Positions 1 through 5,045 of a stretch of DNA of 7,710 bases are shown here, piece by piece. The stretch is from a bacterium (lineage in GTDB: Bacteria; Dependentiae; Babeliae; Babeliales; RVW-14), in NCBI GenBank assembly GCA_010027825.1, contig RGUK01000060.1, positions 1 through 7,710 of the forward strand. Direction: 5' to 3'. The first letter of the stretch is position 1. Each line of letters opens with the position of its first letter. Both the position numbers and the translations under genes were made by a program. The notes under the pieces were generated by a model. The model saw nothing but the letters and a program-made list of their open reading frames with translations. It did no database searches and was not told the origin of the DNA.

Positions 1-133
1 CAGAGGCAGCGCTTGGGATCAGAGCAACTGTATCGACCTCATAGGAGCAAAACCAAGTTTTGCCTCCTGCAGCTTCGAGTTGACTGTTTAGACATCCGAT
101 TAACATGCCCAGGCTGCATAGCATTATTTTCAT
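1..133 (-). CDS. Partial exported protein of unknown function (N-terminus only)
   Basis: An ATG at 131-133 opens a minus-strand frame that stays open for 44 codons to the left edge, so only the N-terminus is visible. It begins MKIMLCSLGMLIGCLNSQLE, then AAGGKTWFCSYEV. This is a lysine followed by a hydrophobic core, as in a signal peptide. Two processing routes are possible: a lipobox-like LIGC with Cys14, giving a lipoprotein, or signal peptidase I cleavage near LEA-AGG. The start lies 12 nt after the stop of the 238-aa exported protein, which suggests co-transcription, although the upstream sequence (GAGAAGCCTCAT) is only a weak ribosome binding site. Product unknown. The call rests on the open frame, signal-like N-terminus and tight spacing. 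Confidence 0.6.
   Translation of the reverse strand, partial: MKIMLCSLGMLIGCLNSQLEAAGGKTWFCSYEVDTVALIPSAAS
44..67. repeat. Short inverted repeat (hairpin) inside the partial left-edge gene
   Basis: GGAGCAAAAC (44-53) and GTTTTGCCTCC (57-67) are inverted copies separated by a 3-base loop (CAA), with one unpaired C at 63. No run of T follows on either strand, so it does not look like an intrinsic terminator. It falls in coding sequence about 22 codons into the partial gene and may be incidental. Confidence 0.4.
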
Positions 134-145
134 ATGAGGCTTCTC

Positions 146-862
146 TCAAGCGGAAATGATTTCGAGCTTTTCAGCGACGTGCCGATCAAATCCTTTTCCT
201 TCTTCCACCTCGCTCAAGTCTGGATCGCTATCGTGTTCATCACCGCTGGCAGAAACGCTTGATGGATAACTATCGTCGCCATGCGCTGCGCGTGAAACAG
301 TAATACCAAGTAGAACGTCCTTTGAAGGAAGGGGACAATCGTAGTCTTCTTGAGGAACTGGTGCGATGTCAACGGTAGCTACATCGTATGCCGCGATTAC
401 TTCCTTAAATGGAGCAAAAGTAAATATGTTGCTCCTGGCTTCATGTTGGTATTTAAGGCAATTCTTTTTGGAGTCCACAACATAAGCCAAACAACATAAA
501 TGCGCTGTGACTTCATATGGTGAGTCATTTATGATTTTCATATATACCGCGTGCACTAATGGGGTGCGCCCATTTTGCACTTTGATCATCCGACCGGGGA
601 GTGTATAGAGCCAGCGGCAAAACGTATCGCTTGCGCTCAAAGCATTAAGAATGTGCGCGATATGAGCAGCATATTCCTTGCTTGCAACCGACTGATGTGC
701 TGAGTTTAGGTATGTGAATTCGCTTTTAACATGAGACAATGCAGGATTGCTTCTGTCTACCTTGCCTTTAGACGGCTTATGCCACCATGAAACGAGCACC
801 TCTGCATGTGACGGCTGAGGGAGGGAAAACAGCAAAAGAAAAAGAACGGGAAAAAGTTTCAT
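146..862 (-). CDS. Exported protein of unknown function (238 aa)
   Basis: I do not recognise the family. The protein starts with a clear signal peptide (residues 1-20, MKLFPVLFLLLFSLPQPSHA, cleavage expected before EVL), so it should leave the cytoplasm. The mature part holds five cysteines (82, 123, 124, 135, 176), including an adjacent pair in HLCCLAY. Residues 196-222 form a low-complexity Ser/Asp/Glu-rich segment, probably disordered, before a short C-terminal stretch. The ATG at 860-862 is preceded by AGAGG five bases upstream, and the signal peptide begins exactly there, which supports this start. It is the first gene after the divergent intergenic region and is followed 12 nt later by another gene with a signal-like N-terminus. 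Unlike the proteins encoded at 2052-5029 it has no cysteine-rich tail, so I do not group it with them. Confidence 0.8.
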   Translation of the reverse strand: MKLFPVLFLLLFSLPQPSHAEVLVSWWHKPSKGKVDRSNPALSHVKSEFTYLNSAHQSVASKEYAAHIAHILNALSASDTFCRWLYTLPGRMIKVQNGRTPLVHAVYMKIINDSPYEVTAHLCCLAYVVDSKKNCLKYQHEARSNIFTFAPFKEVIAAYDVATVDIAPVPQEDYDCPLPSKDVLLGITVSRAAHGDDSYPSSVSASGDEHDSDPDLSEVEEGKGFDRHVAEKLEIISA

Positions 863-910
863 AGGAGCCTCTGTGCGACGGGATGGAAGCAGATGCAGTG
901 TTGAGCGTGT

Positions 911-916
911 ATTATA
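911..916 (-). promoter_or_regulatory. Candidate -10 box for the leftward exported-protein genes
   Basis: Read on the minus strand this is TATAAT, a perfect sigma-70 -10 hexamer. It would place transcription start near 904 and give a leader of about 40 nt before the ATG at 862. The -35 region is poor: the hexamers at 16-18 bp spacing are TTCCCT-like at best, and there is no extended -10 TG. It overlaps TATACT (913-918) on the plus strand, a possible -10 for the divergent transferase gene. Confidence 0.4.
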
Positions 917-979
917 CTGTACAAATTAAATAAGGGAAGCGCATTCGCCACGATGTTTTGCATTTTGATGGGTGACGGG

Positions 980-985
980 TATAGT
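980..985 (+). promoter_or_regulatory. Candidate -10 box for the plus-strand transferase gene
   Basis: TATAGT matches five of six bases of the sigma-70 -10 consensus. TTGCAT (958-963), at 16 bp spacing, is a weak -35 with only the TTG matching. A start near 992 would give a leader of about 30 nt to the ATG at 1025. The alternative is TATACT at 913-918, with a leader of about 100 nt. Neither is strong. Confidence 0.25.
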
Positions 986-1013
986 GAGAATAATCTTAGC
1001 GGTGCTTGTCAAA

Positions 1014-1019
1014 AAGGAG
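1014..1019 (+). promoter_or_regulatory. Ribosome binding site that fixes the transferase start
   Basis: A perfect AAGGAG lies five bases before the ATG at 1025. The in-frame ATG at 953 has no such site at usable spacing, so translation is placed at 1025. A similar A-run followed by AAGGAG precedes the minus-strand genes starting at 3223, 4131 and 5939. Confidence 0.8.
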
Positions 1020-1024
1020 AACCT

Positions 1025-2074
1025 ATGCACGCGCTACTTATTCGTCACGTTTTTGCGGGCGGCTTTTCTTTTTTGCTTGGTTTATACCTTGTGCCCATCG
1101 TTATAAAAGCTGCGCTTAAAATCGGTTTTGTTGATGCGCCTGACGGCAAACTTAAGCATCAAAAGCAACCAGTTGCATACTTAGGCGGTGTTGGCGTTTT
1201 TATCCCGTTCATTACCACCCTGGGCCTTTGTTATCCATTTGATAACATGGCGCTTTGGCTTCTGCTTGGGACCACACTACTTTTATTTGTTGGGCTTATT
1301 GATGACTTAAAAGTGCTCAAGCCTCATCAAAAGTTCTTTGGACAGTGTATAGCTGCGCTCTGTTTTTTAAAAGGGGAGTTTTCACTCAAAACTCCTTTTT
1401 TTATGGCAACGATTGCAAATATGGCAGCATCCCTCTTTTGGATGCTTACCGTAATTAATGCCTTCAATCTGGTTGATGTGATGGACGGCTTGTGTGGCAC
1501 ACTAGCACTGTGTAGCGCTGGTATCTTTCTGGTGTGCGCCTTGGCGCAAGGAGCGTACGGTGCTAGCTTGCTACTTACCGCATTTATAGGAGCAACAGCA
1601 GGTTTTTTGGTCTACAATCGGCCGCATGCAAAGATTTATTTAGGTGATGCCGGATCAATGTTCATCGGGGGTTTTTTAGCCGCGATTCCGTTGTTTTTGT
1701 CCTGGGGGTCGCCCCTTTTCCCATCCCTTGCAACGAGTGGATTGTACCAAGAATATGCATTGCCGTTGTTGCAGATGTTCTTTATTCCTGCCCTTGTTTT
1801 GGCAATTCCACTTGTGGAGGTTCTCGGGCTTTTTGTTATCCGCACGCGACTAGGAATTCCGTTTTACAATGGCAGCCCTCACCACTTTGCCATTTACCTC
1901 CAGAAACGAGGTTGGTCAAAGTGGCGAGTGCTTAGTTTTGCTGCATTGTGCTCGGTGGCTACAGGGGTGCTCGCCATAGGGTTTGCACTGCAATATTATC
2001 CGTTCCTTGTGGTAATCAAGCTCTTGGCGCTTGGTGTTGCTGCGTGGGTTCTTACCGTCTTCGTCTTACAATAG
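1025..2074 (+). CDS. Polyprenyl-phosphate hexose-1-phosphate transferase, WecA/TagO/MraY-like (glycosyltransferase family 4)
   Basis: Integral membrane enzyme family that transfers a sugar-1-phosphate (in WecA, GlcNAc-1-P from UDP-GlcNAc) onto undecaprenyl phosphate, the first step in building O-antigen, teichoic acid or similar cell-surface glycans. The 349-aa protein has about ten hydrophobic segments. The family's cytoplasmic motifs appear in order: GGVGVF (54-59), LIDDLKVLKP (91-100, acidic pair D93-D94), NAFNLVDVMDGL (145-156, D151 and D154), KIYLGDAGSM (203-212, D208) and the histidine motif GSPHHF (283-288). NAFN and the short SPHH loop fit WecA/TagO better than MraY, and no mur/division genes surround it. 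The exact donor sugar cannot be read from sequence. It is the only plus-strand gene here. Its 3' end overlaps the convergent 108-aa gene by 23 bp. An in-frame ATG 24 codons upstream was not used because the added residues are not conserved-looking and lack a ribosome binding site. Confidence 0.9.
   Translation: MHALLIRHVFAGGFSFLLGLYLVPIVIKAALKIGFVDAPDGKLKHQKQPVAYLGGVGVFIPFITTLGLCYPFDNMALWLLLGTTLLLFVGLIDDLKVLKPHQKFFGQCIAALCFLKGEFSLKTPFFMATIANMAASLFWMLTVINAFNLVDVMDGLCGTLALCSAGIFLVCALAQGAYGASLLLTAFIGATAGFLVYNRPHAKIYLGDAGSMFIGGFLAAIPLFLSWGSPLFPSLATSGLYQEYALPLLQMFFIPALVLAIPLVEVLGLFVIRTRLGIPFYNGSPHHFAIYLQKRGWSKWRVLSFAALCSVATGVLAIGFALQYYPFLVVIKLLALGVAAWVLTVFVLQ
1369..1402 (+). other. Terminator-like hairpin with T-run inside the transferase gene
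   Basis: The arm AAAAGGGGAGTTTT (1369-1382) can pair with 1388-1401 through a 14-bp stem including two G-U wobbles, around the 5-base loop CACTC. The right arm ends in seven T residues (1396-1402). On the plus strand this resembles an intrinsic terminator with an 8-bp GGAGTTTT core and a U tail, but it sits at about codons 115-126 of the transferase. It also resembles a weaker terminator on the minus strand. The stem has only four G-C pairs in its core, so activity is uncertain. Confidence 0.4.
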
Positions 2075-2378
2075 GGGTGTCTTCTTCCTCGTCATCTAAA
2101 AACACACAACAGGTGATCAGGTGAAATACCGCCCCTGCACAACAAAGTACCTGGTTGCAAACGGTGCTTTCAGCCTCTGCGGTAGGTGTTTCTTCAACAG
2201 GAATATCGTAAGCATCTCCATTTTGTTGCTCGCTTTCTTCGTCTATCTTACCGAGCTGCTGCCATTCCCGCCTGACCGGACTAGGAGCGGTCCTTAGTCT
2301 GGTGTAGTATGCTGGGTCAGCTGCTAGCAGCGGGGTAGCTGCTAGCAGGAGATAGGCCAGGAAACACTGATAAACCAT
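2052..2378 (-). CDS. Small exported protein with C-terminal Cys cluster (108 aa)
   Basis: Unrecognised small protein. Residues 1-20 form a signal peptide (MVYQCFLAYLLLAATPLLAA, cleavage near A19/A20). A short acidic, proline-containing linker follows, then a Cys cluster (C74, C79, C80, C90, C91) containing HLITCC. This resembles the HLLTCCC and HLLSCCC motifs of the 278- and 290-aa proteins encoded upstream. The tail ends with an acidic run (DDEEED) and four arginines. It therefore looks like a reduced member of the neighbouring family: signal peptide plus tail with the middle domain missing. Start: the ATG at 2376-2378 has AGG seven bases upstream, and the previous gene's stop is only 8 nt away, so translational coupling is likely. 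Its last codons overlap the convergent transferase gene, so the charged C-terminus shares DNA with the transferase's last residues. Confidence 0.7.
   Translation of the reverse strand: MVYQCFLAYLLLAATPLLAADPAYYTRLRTAPSPVRREWQQLGKIDEESEQQNGDAYDIPVEETPTAEAESTVCNQVLCCAGAVFHLITCCVFLDDEEEDTPIVRRRR
2319..2348. repeat. Two direct copies of a 12-bp repeat with palindromic core
   Basis: AGCTGCTAGCAG occurs at 2319-2330 and 2337-2348 with an 18-bp period. Its inner 10 bases, CTGCTAGCAG, are a perfect palindrome. The two copies can therefore pair with each other as a 10-bp stem around an 8-base loop. On the minus strand the repeat encodes the duplicated LLAA..LLAA of the 108-aa protein's signal peptide, close to the translation start. 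Confidence 0.6.
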
Positions 2379-2386
2379 GAGCTGAC

Positions 2387-3223
2387 CTACTCGTCACATG
2401 CCTCAACACAGCAGCAGGTGAGCAGGTGCAGGGGGTATAAAGCGTAACACTCCGGCCGACAATAGCAGCTGTTTTCTCTAGAGCTTCCAGCGCATAACAG
2501 GCGGCGAGCTGTTGTGCTGCAGCGAGGTGTCTGCCCCAAAAGCTCGCTGCCCCGGTCAAATGCAGCTTTTACTATAGCCAGTTCAAAGTGCAGGAAAAGA
2601 AGCTCTTTCAGGACTTGATCTAGATCTTCGATCAATCGAGAACCAGCTAGTTCTGGTTGGAAATTTTCACGGATTGCCTGCCAGCCTATTTCAACATGTA
2701 GTTCTGTAACGTTGGTGCCAAGAGTATAGGTTGATCGATATTTATGTACGCGCACCTTAGAGAATCGATGGTTTTGTGTAGCAAGGCAGGTGGACAAAAA
2801 TGCTTGATTCAAACTTCGTTGCTCTTGTGGTACCCACACTAGTATTACATCTTCGGTTTGAGCGCATAATTTGTGGATATTTTTCCTGGTAGCCCAAAAA
2901 CTCTCCAGGGGCGGGAGCTCTCTCTCTTTCTCCCCTCCGCAAGATTTGGATAAAGCTGGTTGACTGCTAAAAACAATTTTGTTCGAGCATGCGAGCGCCT
3001 TCAGCCTGTCTACAAGAATGTTGGCTAGATCAACTATGTCTTGAGGCGAGAGCTTCTCTTCGCTAGTTGGCGCTGTGGCCGATGGGTTCATCATTGCCTG
3101 TTGAGGAGGGGGGCATGGCATTGCCATCTCCTCGGGGCAGTCCTGGGGTACCTGGTGGTATTCAGTAGCAGCTTGCAGTCTTATGTTGCCGACTAGGCAA
3201 AGAATTAGGGCATAATGTAACAT
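2387..3223 (-). CDS. Exported protein with Cys-rich C-terminal tail (278 aa), paralogue of the next upstream gene
   Basis: Function unknown. Residues 1-18 are a signal peptide (MLHYALILCLVGNIRLQA). It is nearly the same as that of the 290-aa protein: 13 of the first 19 residues and 43 of 57 bases match. A Pro/Gln/Met-rich stretch follows, then a likely helical middle. The last 44 residues (235-278) contain nine cysteines, ending PLHLLTCCCVEACDE. Alignment with the 290-aa protein is visible outside the ends too: LGTNVTELHVEI against LGENIYELYLTI, and VKAAFDRG against VKSVFDQA. The start ATG has AAGGAG ten bases upstream, the same spacing as in the paralogue. The gene lies between the 290- and 108-aa genes (35 and 8 nt gaps). 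The tail could form disulfides outside the cell, bind metal, or be S-acylated inside a host; nothing here distinguishes these. Confidence 0.75.
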   Translation of the reverse strand: MLHYALILCLVGNIRLQAATEYHQVPQDCPEEMAMPCPPPQQAMMNPSATAPTSEEKLSPQDIVDLANILVDRLKALACSNKIVFSSQPALSKSCGGEKERELPPLESFWATRKNIHKLCAQTEDVILVWVPQEQRSLNQAFLSTCLATQNHRFSKVRVHKYRSTYTLGTNVTELHVEIGWQAIRENFQPELAGSRLIEDLDQVLKELLFLHFELAIVKAAFDRGSELLGQTPRCSTTARRLLCAGSSRENSCYCRPECYALYPLHLLTCCCVEACDE

Positions 3224-3258
3224 TATTCGATTACTCCTTTTTGGTTTGAATTCAGGGA

Positions 3259-4131
3259 TCAGGCCTCGGAATGGTGACTACATTTTTTGCCAGCAAAGTC
3301 GCAAGCTTCACATGTTTCAACGCAGCAACAAGAAAGCAGGTGCAATGGCCAGAGGCAACAGAGGCCAAAACACACGCAAGGCTCCCGGTTTATGCAAGAT
3401 ATTAGAGCATGGCTGCCACCGCAACATAGACGACAGAGCGTTTCTGAGCATCGAGTCTGCTGGCGCAGCCTGTCAGCCTGGTCAAAAACACTCTTGACAG
3501 CGATGAGGAGAAGATAGTTGGATGCTTCACTACCATCTTCCTTGCTTTCGCTGTTATTGCGACAAGGTTCCCCTTGCATCTCCTTGACGAGGTTAGTGAG
3601 TTCGATCAAATTGATAGTGAGGTACAACTCGTATATATTTTCTCCTAATGCATCATCAGATCGATAGGATTGCCGGTAGGAGGTATAAAGGTTTGCCCGG
3701 GAGCTATGCATATAGGCGGTGAAAAACCTCTCTTCGGCACCACCCCTGATGGATTTTAATGTATCATAACATTCGTCGATGCTGTCTTTTAGGGTTTCAA
3801 AATTGGCTAGGGGACGGTAGGAGTAGGAAAAAGCCGAACTATGACCCCACGGACGAAGGGTTTGCTTCTCGGATAAGATCGGATTAGAACTAAAACACCA
3901 TGCTCGCCAAAAACTCTTGCAGTCTCCTGTATAATAAAATACGCCTAAGTTTTTCAAGAGAGTGCTGGCTACTTGATAGGTGTTTTTTATATCTCCAAAC
4001 GATGGTGCCGTTGGGCCTGTGGCAGTATACGCGGGAGGCACTGCCGATGCGGTATATTCTCTGTTACCCTCAGCTGCAGCTTGCAGCGCTGTGTTGCCAA
4101 GCAGGCAAAAAATTAGGAGATAACACAACAT
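3259..4131 (-). CDS. Exported protein with Cys-rich C-terminal tail (290 aa)
   Basis: Function unknown. It has a signal peptide (residues 1-18, MLCYLLIFCLLGNTALQA, followed by AAEG) and a middle region without an obvious catalytic motif. The 63-residue tail (228-290) contains 15 cysteines, with pairs CC at 236-237 and 258-259 and a CCC at 268-270 in PLHLLSCCCVETCEACD. It is a paralogue of the following 278-aa gene (shared signal peptide, middle-region blocks and tail). The ATG at 4129-4131 follows an A-run and AAGGAG ten bases upstream, with a second GAGGA nearer. It is separated by 40 nt from the upstream 285-aa gene and by 35 nt from the next, with no terminator seen in either gap, so co-transcription is likely. 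Export suggests action at the cell surface or in a host, which is inference. Confidence 0.78.
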   Translation of the reverse strand: MLCYLLIFCLLGNTALQAAAEGNREYTASAVPPAYTATGPTAPSFGDIKNTYQVASTLLKNLGVFYYTGDCKSFWRAWCFSSNPILSEKQTLRPWGHSSAFSYSYRPLANFETLKDSIDECYDTLKSIRGGAEERFFTAYMHSSRANLYTSYRQSYRSDDALGENIYELYLTINLIELTNLVKEMQGEPCRNNSESKEDGSEASNYLLLIAVKSVFDQADRLRQQTRCSETLCRLCCGGSHALISCINREPCVCFGLCCLWPLHLLSCCCVETCEACDFAGKKCSHHSEA

Positions 4132-4171
4132 TTGGTCCTCGCTCCTTTTTTGTTTTTAAATGCAGTGACTC

Positions 4172-5029
4172 TCATCTCCCTCCCCCTGTGCAATACAGAC
4201 AGGCTTCCAACAGCGCACTGCAGCACTTGTATCCCCCGCTTGCTTCACACGCCTTATTTCCCCAGATGCAAGCGCAAAAACATGGTGCGCAGCAAAAACT
4301 ACGTTCAACATAAGAAAAGTCCCAGTGTCCGTTCGATCCCCAACAACAGGTTACACACTCATGGCAGGGGCCGATTTTGTTGAGAGATATCTGGGTAACT
4401 TGATTGAGAGCGGCTCTGAGTAGGCAGAGCATGTAATAGGTGCCCACCAACTTTGTAGGGCCAGCGCAAGCATCATCAAGCCCTTTAGCGATTTTTCTAA
4501 TTGCCGCATGTTCTACCATGATGACAATTTCTTGTGCTTTGCAAATTCCCGCTTCGCTTGTCCAATAGACGTAGTTGGTTACTTTTATAAGATCAGCGCT
4601 TCTCCCCTCCACCGCTTCGTTGGCGGCGGTTATTTCTGCGTTTTCCATGACCGTCTCGAAGTCCCCACACAGCTTTTTTGCATGCGCTGTCATTGGACAA
4701 AGGTGCTTGCATAGGTCGTAGCACGTCACTTCCGCGTTCGTGCCCATGCGCTCTAAGTGCGAATCCGCATAGGTCCGTGCGTTAGGGGTGCAAAAAGCAA
4801 TCCGACTCCTTTGGTGTTCTTCAGTGTTGGGCGAAATGAAGTCATTGATGAACTTGTCTGCCAGAGCAAGCCCCCTGTTTTTCTGTTGCTCCAATTTTGG
4901 CCTTGGTTCTGATGGTTGGTAGGGTGACAAGTTTGAATCGACTTCATACAGCTGCCAATAACCCGTCTGCTCTGCCGCGTGAGTGGCAGCGAATGACAGT
5001 ATGCTACAGAGAAAGAGGTGTGAAAGCAT
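4172..5029 (-). CDS. Exported protein with Cys-rich C-terminal tail (285 aa), most divergent of the group
   Basis: Function unknown. From the ATG at 5027-5029 it has an 18-residue signal peptide (MLSHLFLCSILSFAATHA, then AEQ), a largely helical-looking middle region with scattered cysteines, and a 64-residue tail (222-285) with 14 cysteines. The tail includes CHECVTCC, CCAPCFCAC and a late KCC. Overall layout and length match the two following genes, but the middle is poorly alignable by eye and the HLL[TS]CCC motif is absent, so family membership is less certain. The frame is open further upstream, to 5236, but that extension overlaps the HD-lipoprotein gene and would bury the signal peptide. 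The chosen start leaves a 16-nt gap after the HD gene and has AAGG six bases upstream. An alternative ATG at 5086 also gives a hydrophobic N-terminus but overlaps the upstream gene. Confidence 0.72.
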   Translation of the reverse strand: MLSHLFLCSILSFAATHAAEQTGYWQLYEVDSNLSPYQPSEPRPKLEQQKNRGLALADKFINDFISPNTEEHQRSRIAFCTPNARTYADSHLERMGTNAEVTCYDLCKHLCPMTAHAKKLCGDFETVMENAEITAANEAVEGRSADLIKVTNYVYWTSEAGICKAQEIVIMVEHAAIRKIAKGLDDACAGPTKLVGTYYMLCLLRAALNQVTQISLNKIGPCHECVTCCWGSNGHWDFSYVERSFCCAPCFCACIWGNKACEASGGYKCCSALLEACLYCTGGGR

Positions 5030-5045
5030 GATGCCTTGCGGGGGG

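Noticed and set aside
40..48. CATAGGAGC shared between 40-48 and 860-868
   Set aside because: A nine-base match in different coding contexts (internal codons versus a start codon) is likely chance.
535..580. Ankyrin-like GRTPLVHAV in the 238-aa protein
   Set aside because: Only a single short resemblance; the following residues do not continue the ankyrin repeat pattern and no second repeat is present.
953..1024. Upstream in-frame ATG extending the transferase by 24 residues
   Set aside because: No ribosome binding site at proper spacing, and the extension is polar with no membrane segment. The ATG at 1025 has a perfect AAGGAG five bases upstream.
2317..2559. 80-aa minus-strand frame overlapping the 278- and 108-aa genes
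   Set aside because: It is out of frame with both supported genes and covers the conserved Cys-tail codons and the signal peptide repeat; it reads as a shadow.
3246..3517. Plus-strand open frames over the end of the 290-aa gene
   Set aside because: They are antisense to the conserved Cys-rich tail, have Gln/Arg-rich composition typical of shadow frames, and show no recognisable motif.
4172..4365. PLAC8-like Cys motif (CCAPCFCAC) in the 285-aa tail
   Set aside because: The spacing of the other cysteines and flanking residues does not follow that family convincingly; the likeness is explained by Cys density.
3900..4383. Plus-strand open frames across the 290/285-aa gene junction
   Set aside because: They are antisense to two better-supported genes, contain those genes' ribosome binding site region, and show no domain or signal peptide.
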